The translations under genes and the position numbers were made by a program. DNA of 64,000 bases, taken from NCBI GenBank assembly GCA_009599575.1, contig VWND01000067.1, positions 1,054,001 to 1,118,000 of the forward strand, in the 5' to 3' direction. The DNA comes from Blumeriella jaapii (lineage: Eukaryota; Ascomycota; Leotiomycetes; Helotiales; Drepanopezizaceae). Below are positions 11,472-22,390 of this stretch, one piece after another. The notes below the pieces were generated by a model. That model saw only the letters and a program-made list of their open reading frames with translations. It was not told where the DNA came from and did not search any database. The first letter of the stretch is position 1. The number at the start of each line of letters is the position of its first letter.

Positions 11472-12265
11472 TAACGTTTGAATACGGTTCGATAAACGAT
11501 TATTTTTACGTTTTCGACGCAAAAGCGATAAAAGCATAAAAAAGCTTGCAAAAAGCTGCGAGCATACCAACTGAATTGCGTACGCAAAAGCTATAAATAT
11601 AGATCGATAATATTTTAATAATTTAAAAAATACGCGGAATACTTTTTACTTTTTTAATAAGCCTTTTTAACCTATTAAAAAATAAAAAAATATACGACGT
11701 AAAAATTAAATAATTACCGGATTATACGAGCATCGAAAGCAACGAAGCCGCCGATAAACTAGCAAATACGAATGCAAAAAAGACTTTTTAAAATAAAAGT
11801 TTTGCGTCCGAATTAATTATAATTAAAATACGGTTCGATTTTAAAAACATGCGAAATTCGCATCGAAGCCTTTGGTAAAAAACAGCCAGCAGAAAGCTTT
11901 TACGAAATTATAAGCGATAAAATCCGGTTTACGCAATTAAACTTTTGCTAAAGCTCGATATACCGAAACGATTGCTTTATTATTATTTAGCGATTTAAAT
12001 TATTTATAAAAACTACGAATAATATTACGTTAAATATAATTATACCGACGCCGAATTGCGTTGCAAATGCAAAAGGCTTAAAATCTTATTATATTTAATA
12101 TTATATCGCCGCGCGATTGAACGTTTTTTTAATTAATTTAAAAAAACTCGATCAAACGCTTTTTTTCGAATTAAACGAAAAGCCGTGCTATTTTTTAAAA
12201 ACTTATTTTACGAATTAAAAGATTTTGTAACGTTTACGCGTTATTATTATATTTTTTAAATATAA
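11472..12265 (+). pseudogene. Tad1-like LINE L2, part 2 (RNase H and C-terminus)
   Basis: Non-LTR retrotransposon ORF2 C-terminus. The RNase H begins with FEYGSIN where the family has a catalytic DGS, so the first Asp reads Tyr. KIKWLPDYTSIESNEAADKL (near 11700-11760) matches the conserved RWVPGHxGIxGNExAD block. Downstream, ELRCKCKRLK (near 12050) and LYLILYRRAIE resemble the C-terminal zinc-ribbon part (CxC...H...C) of Tad1-like elements. Frames carry several stops. The frame is continuous with 5336-5691 across the G2 insertion. Confidence 0.8.
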
Positions 12266-12789
12266 CCAGTTTTGTTATACGTATATTGCTTATTTTGATC
12301 GAATACAATTCGAATAAAATAAGCTGCGTACGGCCGCGCGAAGCGACGTTATAGCGAAGCGAATATTATTATGCATATTTGTATAACAAATGCTTTTTTA
12401 TCGTAGTAAACGCAAGTCTGTTTTTATTTTTTGGTTTTTGAATTCGGACTTTTAAATACTGCTTTTTTTTTCTTTTCTCGGCCTATTAGCCATATTATTA
12501 TACGTTTCCACGCAACCGACAAATTATATTTTAATCGGTATCGTATATATATTTCTTAAGCTTTTATTTAGGCTTTACGCTTACACATTTCACTAACGGA
12601 CTATCGCAAAAGGCGGCGAAAAGCGTAGTCGATAGCAGCTGTAGCTGTATTAATACGAATTGCTTTCGGGGTCGTATTTTGTATTTAATTCCTTAGCTTA
12701 GCACGTTTCCGTACCCTTTGGAAGGTTCTACGATAGCAGCCTTTCGGCTGCACTCCGCTAGACGTTAATCAATACTACTACTACTACTA
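12266..12789. other. Probable LINE 3' tail and junction; no gene seen
   Basis: RIPed at the left (to about 12590) and more balanced to the right. No reading frame is supported. The left part is probably the L2 3' untranslated tail. The right part, with GCAGCCTTTCGGCTGC (a short palindrome, 12739-12754) and a (CTA)n run at 12776-12791, may already be the leader of the gag-only element, but the 5' LTR of that element is absent. Confidence 0.45.
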
Positions 12790-12954
12790 CCGCCATACTA
12801 GCGTGCACTGCCTTACAATACTTTAATACGACTATTCCCACCGATAATTTGGTGCTTCCGACCCAAAAGCACCCCCGACAGCTACTACAGCGCCAACCTC
12901 CTTTTTATTTATTCGATTATTCATTCGTTTCTAGACTAGCTACGTTATACAGCT

Positions 12955-14133
12955 ATGTCTGCACCATTTCCTGAAGGCTCTGCCAGTTCTAGTTTTATTC
13001 AATTGCAAATGCAACAGCGCATTCTAGAATTCGAGCAGCAGCTTGAAAACCTCGATATACGAATCGACGATCTGACCGAAAATCGTCGGCCCAAGCCGTA
13101 TTTACCCGATCCTGTTAAATTTGATAAGGCTAAATAGGATATATAATATCTTTTAATTAAAACCAAATTACGAGTCGACGGCCAGTCAATCGGCAACGCC
13201 ACCGCTCAGTTTTATTACGTTTTTGCAAATCTCGAAAACAATTGCCAATCGCTAATTTTATCTTTGCTTTCTTCGGCCGAATTATATTAATCCTAAAATT
13301 ATTATATTTTACTCGAAAAACTGCGCCGAATATACGATAACCCGAATAAAATTCAAAAAGCAAAAAACCGACTATTAGCGTGCAAACAAAATTCCAGCTT
13401 TTTACAAATTTATATTGCGACTTTTCAGCGTTTGTTGTACGAAAGTCGTATTAATTAGGATAACGTAGCCAAAATCGTCGCATTTCGGAACGGTTTAGCC
13501 GATCCGGTGAAAAAGCCACTCCGGGGCCATATAAATCTTCTTATCACTTGGATTGCATACGTTGCATTTTTACAACGTTTAGTTAGTTCGGGTTCCCGAT
13601 CAGCCAATTTCGGCCTTTTTAATTTCGGCCCTTTCAATTTCGGCCCTTTTTCTTTTTCTTTTTCGGGCCAGCCCGGCCCCAGCACCCCTCGGAACGCACC
13701 TCGCAACCCCTTTAGAATGGTCGGTATGCGTACGAATACGCCGACCCGCCGGCTAACATACGACGCTAGCGACCCTATAGATATTACGCAAATCGAGGAA
13801 CAAAAGGAGCTCGAACGCATTAATAAATTAAATGCAATCGAAGTTTCAAATGCAATTAACAAAAACGAAACTTTGACTTTAAATCAGAAATACCCAGTTT
13901 TACCTAAGGCTTTTTATTTATTAATAGCTCAAAAAAAAGATTGGCGTCGCACAGGCTGTTGCACTAAATGCGGCGGTACAAATCACTGGATTGCGGATTG
14001 CAAATTCAAACCCGCCATACCTCGCGACGTTTTAAAACGAAAGCAAATGGCTGCAATCGGTTTGTACGGCGACGAAGATAAGGCTGAAATCGAAGCTGCA
14101 CTGGCTGAGGAGTTTTCGGACGGTTCGGAATAG
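12955..14133 (+). pseudogene. gag: Gag protein of the gag-only element (few RIP stops)
   Basis: Retrotransposon Gag. It starts at ATG 12955 (MSAPFPEG) with a coiled-coil-like N-terminus (QMQQRILEFEQQLENLDIRI), then PYLPDPVKFDKAK, and a TAG at 13135-13137 where Trp is expected. The central capsid-like segment follows with further stops. From 13507 to 14133 the frame is fully open for 208 codons. It contains an FNFGPFNFGPF repeat segment, and an intact CCHC knuckle CTKCGGTNHWIADC (C-x2-C-x4-H-x4-C) near 13966-14007, and ends with an acidic tail (EEFSDGSE). The strong contrast between a broken N-terminal half and an open C-terminal half is unusual. Confidence 0.85.
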
Positions 14134-14266
14134 GGTTTTCAGTAGTGGTTTTTCAATCTTTTACTCCTTTATTCTTTGATTGCAATTGCAGTCGTTCGTT
14201 CGTTTATTTTATTTCGGTATGCCGAACCTTCGGTATTTTCTGTACAGCTGAGAGGCCAGCTTTTCT

Positions 14267-14281
14267 AGGAGGGGGGGGTAG
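14267..14281 (+). promoter_or_regulatory. Polypurine tract of gag-only element
   Basis: AGGAGGGGGGGGTAG lies immediately before the 3' LTR and would prime plus-strand DNA synthesis. The last bases GGGTAG recur before the LTRs of S1, of the element at 5092 and of Gypsy F1. Confidence 0.75.
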
Positions 14282-14464
14282 TGTAACGGCCCGGCCATTC
14301 GGCTGTTCGGCTTTCGGCTGTTCGGCTTACGGCTGTTCAGCCTTCCGTTACAGTTCTGGCTTAGCGCCAGGCCAGGGGTTCTACAGTGTATATAGATCGC
14401 TCTGAGCTTCCTTTCTTTCAGCTCTTCGTCTGTATCTTAAGGGAAATATATAAGGTTCGTCACA
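14282..14464 (+). repeat. 3' LTR of gag-only element
   Basis: 183 bp, TGTAACGGCCCGGCC...AAGGTTCGTCACA, with TG...CA ends and inverted TGTAACG/CGTCACA. It includes several copies of TTCGGCTG. It corresponds to the 170-bp LTRs of S1. It is almost free of RIP. Confidence 0.9.
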
Positions 14465-15014
14465 CTCCGGGTCCTAAAGCTGACTGCTTTTTTAAATAGC
14501 GAATTTGTCCGCTGTTTCGTTGTCGATTGTACTTATATATTTTAAAAACTACCGGATTTCGACGTTGTATATAAGCATTATATTTTATATTTCGTAAAAC
14601 GCTTATTATAATATCGATAACGTATTTTTTCGTATATATTAGATTACCGAAATCGAATCGATGCATAGCCAAATAGTGCCGTACGTATATAAAAATTGCG
14701 CGCGTAATATCCTGGCCATTTTTATGCGAGCTTTTATTATTTCCGCGTCGAAAACGTAAAATTCCGTATTAATCGTTTTACAGCCCGAGCCGATTATTTA
14801 TTTATTTTAATAAATTATATAACCGTAGCTAATTAATTTGTTTTTATTTAAATATCGTTTCGTAATTTTTAAAAAAATCGTAAGATTATCAGAAAACAAG
14901 TTATTCTATTATATATTAAAAACTTTCGCGCCCTTTTTGTTTATTTCTAAAATAAAATCTGTCCGGCATTTAAAAAAAAACAATCGGAATTAAATTCGAA
15001 AAACTAGCGGAAAC
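14465..15014 (-). pseudogene. Tad1-like LINE L1, RNase H segment
   Basis: Minus-strand remnant of LINE RNase H. Near 14480-14560 the frame reads YNVEIR, then ISTIDNETADKFA, the counterpart of the conserved RWVPGHxGIxGNExADxLA block. The segment is bounded by F1 (target duplication GAAAC at 15010-15014) and by the gag-only LTR at 14464. The terminal zinc-ribbon part expected further left is missing. The frame belongs with 31479-31891 and 38303-38818. Confidence 0.7.
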
Positions 15015-15279
15015 TGTGACGACTCACTCTTTTTGCCCCTCGTGTTACCCCAGCAACTACGTGTAGCTGCAAGCTCCCTGGTCTTCTGGTAGGTCTTTTA
15101 TCAATTATGGAAGTTATTTATATATATAAGGCTTTTTTTTTTAGCAACTTTTGCCTTTTGCAATTGTTGATTTTAAATAAATATTTTTGTTACAAAACTA
15201 AAGGCTCGTTTTTTATATTATATAAATACGGCGACCAGTTGATTGATTTCCCAGCCTTTCGATTAATTAAATCGTTATA
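15015..15279 (+). repeat. F1 5' LTR
   Basis: 265 bp. It begins with intact TGTGACGACTCACTC and ends RIPed as AAATCGTTATA. ATATATATAAGG near 15120 is TATA-like. The first ~100 bp are preserved while the inner end is mutated. Confidence 0.92.
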
Positions 15280-15779
15280 TTATTAACAATTCTTTTTTTA
15301 CGCTAGCGACGGCGTAAATTATTTTTTTTCTCGAATTTCTTACGAATTATACCAAAGTGATCGACCGGTCGTAAAAAAGCTTATTTCCGCATTTCGCGAA
15401 AAATAGCTTTTATTTAACAATTCTTTTTTTAGCAAAGCTTTTCAGCTTCTGCTATTATTTTTTAATTTCCTTTTTCTTAATCAGCGAAAAAGCAGCTTTT
15501 TTCAAAAGTTTTTTTTTCTGAAAAATAATCTTTTCCCCGAGGAAAAAAAAATAAAAAAAAAAGGCAGAGCGCTTATTATTTCGCTTGCCATTTTTTTTTA
15601 TAACTTAGCGTTGAAAGCGTTCAGTTAAAACTTTTGCAAAATTAATTTCAAAAAAGCGTAAAAGCGTAAACGACAACTTTTGGAAATTATACGATTGCGA
15701 CAGATTTTTTAATGAAAGCGTTTAATAAAATTTATCGAACGTGCTTCTGCTAGTCGCGAATCTGCTGCTTTTCTTTTTT

Positions 15780-16960
15780 TTCGCAACGTTTCATTTTAAT
15801 TAATAAACGCTGCAAATCAACTTCTACGCTTTTCGCGATTTTTTTTTGGATTTTTTTCTGACGGCCAAAATTTTAACGCGCTTTTTAAGCGCTATAATTT
15901 TTATTTATTTGCTGATTTTCGATTAGCTCGTATAAAACGCGTTTCGAACTTTAAGTTTAAGCTAAATAATAATAAAAATTACAAAGCACGTTATTAAAAA
16001 ATTAAAGTTTTCGACAATTTCGAATTTTACTACGATTATTTCGTTAGCGATCGATTTCGCAAAAATTATATGTTCGATCAAACCGAAAGTATAGCAAAAG
16101 AGTTTTTTACCCCGCGTATTTTAAATCGTTCCGATTTTACACTTTTTAAAAAATTAATAAAAAAAATCGCCGATTTTCTAGCCGAATTGTTAAACGTTCA
16201 AAAGGCGGAAAACGAATTTAAAATGCTTGCAATAAATACGCACAACGACTTTTGGCGCTTTTATCTGCGATTTTTTACTTTCGCAGCGAACGCTTAAATA
16301 CGAATTAATAAATAGCTTCGGAACGCTTTTCGCGATAAAATACCAAAGCGTTTACGAAAAAAATTGCATTTGAAATAAGCGCGTATAACGATTTTTAAAA
16401 ATTAGCTTACCGCCGTTCGTTAAAAAAAAATAAAATTAATTGGCTAAACGAATTTTATACGCGAATCGCTTTTTAATTAAATTTATTATTTATCAAAATA
16501 GTAGATTCTTAACCAAAGCGTATTACGAATCAAATCGTACGTACGAAAATCGTTCAAATACTTTACAAGCTTTTTTTCAGCTTTTTGTTTTTTTTCTTTT
16601 TTTACGCCAGAACGCCTTTTTTAGCGTTTTTCCTTTTCGATCGGATTAACGATAACGCTCGTTTTTTATTTTATATTAAAAAGTTTAGAAAAGCCAGTTT
16701 ATACGATTTTTTACGGGCCGATCTTCGGTTTTATTTAAAAGCTTTTTCAGGCTGATAAATATAAACGAGGTCGAACCGGCCGAAAATTCGCTTTTCGATA
16801 ATAATAATAAAAACGAAAATCTTTTTCCAAACGATTTTTAAAACGTATACGAAAAGATTAAAAGTTTTTCCGCTAATCGAAAAAACCCTCAGGCCTAAGC
16901 AAAGCTTTTTTTTTAAACGTATTACGCGATATACGTTATTTTAACGTTCGAAAGCTTTTT
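15780..16960 (+). pseudogene. F1 gag
   Basis: Structural protein of the element. The frame from 16070 reads FDQTESIAKEFFTP, then LAELLNVQKAENEF and INTHNDFWRFYLRF, a gag capsid region also legible in R1, R2 and R3. After 16440, WLAKRILYANR continues it. The nucleocapsid zinc knuckle expected near 16650-16720 is too damaged to read. Stops are RIP-type. Confidence 0.7.
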
Positions 16961-16964
16961 AATA

Positions 16965-18597
16965 GCGATTTATTAATAATTCCCGTTATATTTATTAAAA
17001 ATAGCCTTTCGTACAAAATAAAAGCGCTCGCCGATTTTAAAGCGAACGGTTATACGTTGATCGATTCGGCGCTAATCAAATTCTTTTTTTTTTCTTTTTA
17101 AAATCTTTGATTTAAATTTTTCGGGTTTTTTTTTTGTAAAAAAGTATAATAAAGCTCGTGGCCATTTAATTATATATTTTACGCTTTTTAATTTTATTAT
17201 TAATAATCGAATACAATCGTTTACTTTTTTTTGATTATTAATTTCGGAAATTATAATATAATTTTAAAAAAAGCTTGGTTGGCCGAATACCAAATTTTAT
17301 TAAATTATAATAAACGCAAGTTTTATTGGCCGAACTTTTACTTTTTTATAGCTTTTTATATTCGTTGTATTAAAGTTTTTTATTTGCATTTCCGAAAGAT
17401 TTAATTTCGCTATTAAAACGACGCTGTAAAACGTAACAAAAATCTTAATCAATTATGGCAAATCTACGACGTTATGCGAAGCGTAAAAAGGTCGAATTGC
17501 ATTCGCGGTGTTAATTTCGATAGCGACGCCAATAGGATAATTTAAAAAATCATATTATTATTTTCCCAGGCTGCCGATTCTTTTTTATTATTTCTTTTTT
17601 TTTTTTTCTTTTCGTTAAAATAACTTTTTCGTTTTACGAAAAACAATTATATCAAAAACCGAAAAAAAGATTTCGCCGCGATAGCTTTTCAGCTTAATAT
17701 ATTCGATAATTTAAACAAGCCATTTTTTAAACTTTCTAAACGATCAGTTCGAAAAAAAGTTTTTTAATCTACTGCTTATTTAATTTCTATTTACTAAATT
17801 ATTATATACGTTTTTAAATTGATTTTCAGATAAAAAGCAATTGAAATGTTTTTAATCTTTTTGTACGAGATCGATAAAGTATTAAACGATTTTACGTATA
17901 ATATTTTTTTAAAACTTAATTTCACAGTTTTTTCGAACGTTTCAAAACTAACGAAATATCGATTTCGACCTTTTCAATTAGCTTAGCAAAGCTAATTTCG
18001 AATAAATCTTTTTTCGAATCTTTTTCCTCGGAATACAAAAACCTCGAACACGTATTTTCTAAAGCCGCCAGTAATAAGCTAGCTTTTTACCGGCTTTACG
18101 ATTATAAAATCGAGTTTATTATAAGTAAAAAAAAAGCTGAAATACACTTTTTTATATAAAATATCAATTTTAAAATTCGAGATTATTAAAATTTATTTGC
18201 AAAATAATTCTAACAAAGGTTTTATCGAACTTTTTTGCGCTTTTTCGCTGCTTTAATACTTTTCGCTAAAAAACCCGACGGTTTATTACGTTTTTATATC
18301 GATTATCGAGCTTTTAATAATATTATTCGTAAAAATCGCTATTTTTTTTTTTTATCGATAAGATTTTTACTCGTTTTTCGAAAGCGCGAATTTTTACGAA
18401 ACTCGATATTCGTTAAGTTTTTTACAAAATTCGAATAAACCCCGCTAATAAAAAACTGACGACGTTTCGTATGCGTTACAACGCTTATAAATGCAAAATG
18501 CTATTTTTTAGCTTTACTAATAAATCCGCAATTTATTAACGTTATATAAACGACGTTTTTTTCGATTATTTAAACGATTTTTGTATTATATACTTGG
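16965..18597 (+). pseudogene. F1 pol, first part: protease and start of RT
   Basis: Near 17025-17070 the frame reads ADFKANGYTLID, corresponding to an aspartic protease ADSGANGYTLID with the Ser-Gly mutated. ILKKAWLAEYQILLNY (near 17258-17305) is the second protease block. Around 18060-18350 comes the RT N-terminal part, with YIDYRAFNNI near 18295 (IDYRALN in the family). The frame stops at 18597 because Copia C1 is inserted just before the catalytic YLDD block, and resumes at 28634. Confidence 0.85.
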
Positions 18598-18899
18598 TGT
18601 TGCGCTATATTTACATTCCTTTATTTCCTTTCATTTCTTTTGTTCCAGATTCATTCTTCCTGTACGCTTTCAGTAGTTAAATATTCCTAAAGCTCGGAAA
18701 GGCTCGTAGTTACGTGATAACGAGCTTCCTCGGAAACTAGTTTTTCCGAGCGACTGATTAAACGAGCCCGAATCTTCCGTCTTCTGCGAAAAACTCGCCA
18801 GTCAGATTTAAAATAATACAAGTAATATTTTACTGCATATAATTTATCCGTTCCAGCTTCCGGTAAAAGTTCCTACCGACTATTCAGCTATATACGACA
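18598..18899 (+). repeat. C1 5' LTR
   Basis: 302 bp, TGTTGCGCTATATTT...CAGCTATATACGACA. It is well preserved at the outer start (CATTCCTTTATTTCC, TTGTTCCAGATTC) and mutated at the inner end compared with the 3' LTR (ATATACGACA against ATGCACGACA). Confidence 0.92.
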
Positions 18900-19145
18900 A
18901 TTATAAGCCTCGGAGCCAATTAATAAGCTTTTTTCTGCAATATATACGTTAAAAGATTCGTTGAAAGCTTTTACCGGTCAATTTATTCGAATTGTCAAAA
19001 AATATTCGTAAAAGATTATATTTTGCAAAGTTTTCCTTATTTAGCAAAAGGCCACGAATCGATAAAAAGCTATTAAAAGTGCGGAAAGCATTAATTCTTC
19101 GATTTTCTTAATTTACAAATTTTGTTTTTATTTTTCTACTTTTTT

Positions 19146-19315
19146 TGTGACGAACCTCATATATTTCCCTTAAGATACAGACAGAGAGCTGAAAGGAAGG
19201 AAGCTCGGGGCGAACTATATACACTGTAGAACCCCCTGCCCCTGGCGCTACGCCAGAACTGTAACGGAAGACTGAAGAGCCGAAAGCCGAACAGCCGAAT
19301 GGCCGGGCCGTTACA
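19146..19315 (-). repeat. S1 3' LTR (left copy)
   Basis: 170 bp. On the plus strand it starts TGTGACGAACCTC and ends GGCCGGGCCGTTACA. On the right it is followed by CTACCCCCCCCTCCG, the complement of the purine tract CGGAGGGGGGGGTAG. Confidence 0.93.
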
Positions 19316-19330
19316 CTACCCCCCCCTCCG
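19316..19330 (-). promoter_or_regulatory. S1 polypurine tract
   Basis: On the minus strand, CGGAGGGGGGGGTAG stands directly before the LTR, as in the element at 12790-14464. Confidence 0.75.
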
Positions 19331-19470
19331 AAAAAAGCTGGCCTCCAGCTGACTGTACAGAAAATCATACCGAAGGTTCGGCACACCGAAATAAAATGAA
19401 CGAACGAACGACTGCAATTGCAATCAAAGAATAAAGGAGTGAAAGAATGAAAACCACTACTGAAAACCCC

Positions 19471-20323
19471 ATTCCGAACCGTCCGAAAACTCCTCAGCCA
19501 GTGCAGCCTGAATTTCAGCCTGATCCTTTTGGCCGAACAAATCTATTGCAGCCAATTGCTTGCTTTTCAGAACCTTCAAGCAATGGCGGGTCTGAAATTG
19601 GTGCAACTGATTGTACGGTCCCAAGCCTCTCTTTTTGAGCTATCGACGAATTGGGAGCCCTAGGTAGAACTGGGTCCTTCTGCTTTAGAATTGAAGTTTC
19701 ATACATGTTGAATGCTTTTGAAACCTTAATTGCTTCTAGCTTATCGATACGTTCGAGCTTTTCTCGTTCGCGCTTTTCGATTTGCGTAATTATTTATAAG
19801 GTCGCCAGCGTCGTAACGTCAGCCGGCGGGTCGGTGTATTCGTACGTATACCGATTATCCTAGAGGGGTCGCGAGGGCGTTCCGAAGGAAGCTAAGGCCG
19901 GGCTGGCCCGAAGGGAAGAAAAAGGACCGAAATTGGCAGGGCCGAATTGAAAGGCCGATATTGACTAAGCCGAAAACTCGAACCAATTGAACGTTGCAAA
20001 AGTGCAAAATGCAACCTTGGTGGTAGGTGAATCCATATAGCCCCGAAATAGCCTTTTCATCGGGTCGGCTAAACCAATCCGAAAGGTCGATTCGTACTTA
20101 AACTTTCGATTTGAGGGGTAACAAGGTTTGACTGGATTTTCAGGCTCCACCGAAATTGTCAGGTTCGGGTAAATACGGCCTGGGCCGACGATTTTCGGTA
20201 AGATCGCCGGTTCGAAGAAAAGGTGAAAGATTTTCAAGCTGCTGCTCAGATTCCAAGGTGCGTTGTTGTTGCATTCGTAATTGAATAGAACTGGCAGAGC
20301 TGTTCAGAAAGTGGTGTAAACAT
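19471..20323 (-). pseudogene. S1 degenerate gag
   Basis: The counterpart of the gag at 12955-14133, starting at ATG 20323-20321 (MFTPLSE) on the minus strand. It is about 330 bp shorter because much of the capsid-like middle is deleted. Frames shift several times. The zinc-knuckle region has lost its Cys residues (the frame near 19520-19640 reads VQSVAPISDPP and no CCHC). The final acidic region still aligns at the DNA level. No functional protein can be made, yet the LTRs are identical. The cause of decay is indels rather than RIP. Confidence 0.75.
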
Positions 20324-20667
20324 AGCTGTATGACGTAGCTAGTCTAGAAACGAATGAATAATCGAATAACAAAGGGGAGGTTGGTGCTGTAGTAGCTGTC
20401 GGGGGTGCTTTTGGGTCGGAAGCACCAAGTTATCGGTGGGAGTAGTCGTATTGAAGAGTTGCAAAGCAGTTGCTGTTGCACTGAACGCTAGTATGGCGGT
20501 AGCGTACGAGAAGGTGCAATAATCGTAGTATAAAAGTAGAAGGTAGGGAGGTTGGCGCAATTGATCGGAAGCGCCTGAAACAATAAATTTCGGAAGGTGT
20601 AGAATGGTGCGAGAGGTCGGATACACCGGAAACAATACGTGGCGAGAGTTGTAGTCGATAAAAGGGC

Positions 20668-20763
20668 AATAACCAATAACCAATAATCAATAATCAATGA
20701 GCCAATAAATCAATAAACCAATATCAATAAAGTCAATAAATCAATAATCAATAATCAATAATA
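20668..20763. repeat. CAATAA/CAATAATCAATA microsatellite in S1 leader
   Basis: About 96 bp of imperfect CAATAA, CAATAAC and ATCAATA units between the S1 5' LTR and its leader. The related element at 12790 has no such block at the corresponding place, but its 5' part is truncated. Confidence 0.8.
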
Positions 20764-20794
20764 CGACGTCACTCCGAACGAAGGGTCTGTATAG

Positions 20795-20964
20795 TGTGAC
20801 GAACCTCATATATTTCCCTTAAGATACAGACAGAGAGCTGAAAGGAAGGAAGCTCGGGGCGAACTATATACACTGTAGAACCCCCTGCCCCTGGCGCTAC
20901 GCCAGAACTGTAACGGAAGACTGAAGAGCCGAAAGCCGAACAGCCGAATGGCCGGGCCGTTACA
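20795..20964 (-). repeat. S1 5' LTR (right copy)
   Basis: 170 bp, reading identical to 19146-19315. Confidence 0.93.
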
Positions 20965-21329
20965 TTTTTCAACCCAATTAATCGATCTTTTATAACGAAA
21001 ATAATATATCGGCTTCTACAAAACAAAAGATTTTTCTTTACGATCCAAAATCGTAAATCTTTTGATTAAAAGCGTACAAATTTTATCGATCAAAGATTCT
21101 TCCCCTCGATTACACCGATCCTAACCTTTTATTTCGCTTTTTTATTAATAAACGATTATAAAAACAGTCTTTTTATCAGTTTATCGATTAAAAAAACAAA
21201 AAGCGCTAAACAAACTACGATCGAAAATGCGCCGAATACAACGGCATAACCGAGGCAAAAAAAACCGCCGTTACGATTAATAACTTTTCCGACAAACCTC
21301 GACCAACCAATCTGATTTTCGACGATTTA

Positions 21330-22390
21330 AAAAATAAAATCGATTATTTCTCGAAAAACTATTTAAAAAAGCTTAAAAAATAACAAAAATACGTTACTGC
21401 TTATCAAAAGTTGCTCGACTAAATCTTTTTAATTATAAAAACCAGTTTGATAAATTTTGCAATTACTTAATCGGAAATTAACGCTATTAATAATAAAAAA
21501 GCGTACGCCATTTTTTATATTAATTTGCAAAAAAATTCGTTAATAAATAAAAATATGCGAAAGATCAAGAATCTATATTATAAAAAAAAACAAAAATTAT
21601 TTCAGGCATTCGTTCGTATTTTGAAAAAAAATATTGCCCTTGCATACTTTTCCGTAATTAGCTCCGTCAAATCTGATTATAAAAATATTTTCCGCAAAAC
21701 GTATAGCAAAAAAATAAATATCACCGAATAAATAAAAAAATGGCAGACCGCTTACAAAGCAGCTATCGAATATAAAATTTCTGATATAAATAGCCGTTAC
21801 GCTGCCACCGATTTTCTCGACGCAATCGCCGCATATATCAATTTATAATAAATAAACGGCAAAAAGGCTGAGTATTTAAAAAACGAATTTGCCGGCCTTT
21901 TTATAAAAAAGATTTTAATCGAACTGAGCTTTATAATCTTTTTTTTTAAAAACAACCGAAAATTCGATAATTCAGGCCGAAAAATCGGAATTTTTGCTAT
22001 TTTCCTTTTCGATTCTAAAAACAACGATATTTCGAAAAATCGTAAAAAAAAAAAAAAGGAAAAAGCAAAAAAAAAAAAAGGGAAAAAAATATAACTGCTT
22101 ATGCGATATTCCTAAAAAGCGTTATTTTTATTTTCCAACCGATTGTAAAAAGCTTTTATACGTAATAAATAGTCGTCGTAAAAAAAAGATTTTTTCTAAT
22201 TTTTTAAATAAACAAAAAATCGCTGAAATGCGAAAAAAGCTGTTTTCTAATTATAAAAAAGCTTTAAAAGCTTTAAATAAAAAAAATATTCAAATAGTCG
22301 CAATTAACAAAATCCTTGAAATCCCAATAAACAAACCAAAACAGATTTCAAAATCAATTTTCAAAAACGATTAAAAAAAGTTTTCTACCG
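21330..22390 (+). pseudogene. C1 gag
   Basis: Copia Gag. The frame includes LKKLKKWQKYVTAYQKLLDW-like sequence (with a stop at the Trp after LKK), SVISSVKSDYKNIF near 21655 and NGKKAEYLKNEFAGLF near 21855. A degenerate zinc-knuckle-like block KYNCLCDIPKKRYFYFPTDC lies near 22088-22147, where Copia gag normally has a CxC..xH....C pattern. The His and one Cys are lost. S1 sits upstream in the gag leader. Stops are RIP-type. Confidence 0.75.

Larger units (their letters stand above)
12790..14464 (+). mobile_element. Gag-only LTR retrotransposon (5' LTR missing)
   Basis: Leader, gag frame, purine tract and 3' LTR, with no protease, reverse transcriptase or integrase between the gag stop (14131-14133) and the LTR (14282). 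The leader from about 12790 onward matches the leader of S1 (20300-20530, minus strand). This architecture is that of terminal-repeat retrotransposons with a gag domain (TR-GAG), which depend on another element's enzymes. The 5' LTR cannot be found, so the copy is 5'-truncated or rearranged against LINE L2. Confidence 0.8.
19146..20964 (-). mobile_element. Young gag-only LTR retrotransposon S1, nested in C1
   Basis: 1,819 bp with two 170-bp LTRs that read as identical (19146-19315 and 20795-20964), flanked by TTTTT on both sides (19141-19145, 20965-20969). It lies in the gag region of Copia C1. It is not RIPed although everything around it is, so it inserted after the last RIP of its host. 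The interior has only a degenerate gag on the minus strand, a leader, and a CAATAA-type microsatellite. It has no enzyme genes and must have moved in trans. Confidence 0.93.

Noticed and set aside
13455..13862. A 135-codon minus-strand frame
   Set aside because: Antisense shadow of the gag frame, produced by its FNFGPF repeats.
20339..20697. Overlapping minus-strand open frames of 69-114 codons in the S1 leader
   Set aside because: They lie in the un-RIPed leader, overlap in three frames and have no counterpart frame in the related element at 12790-12954.
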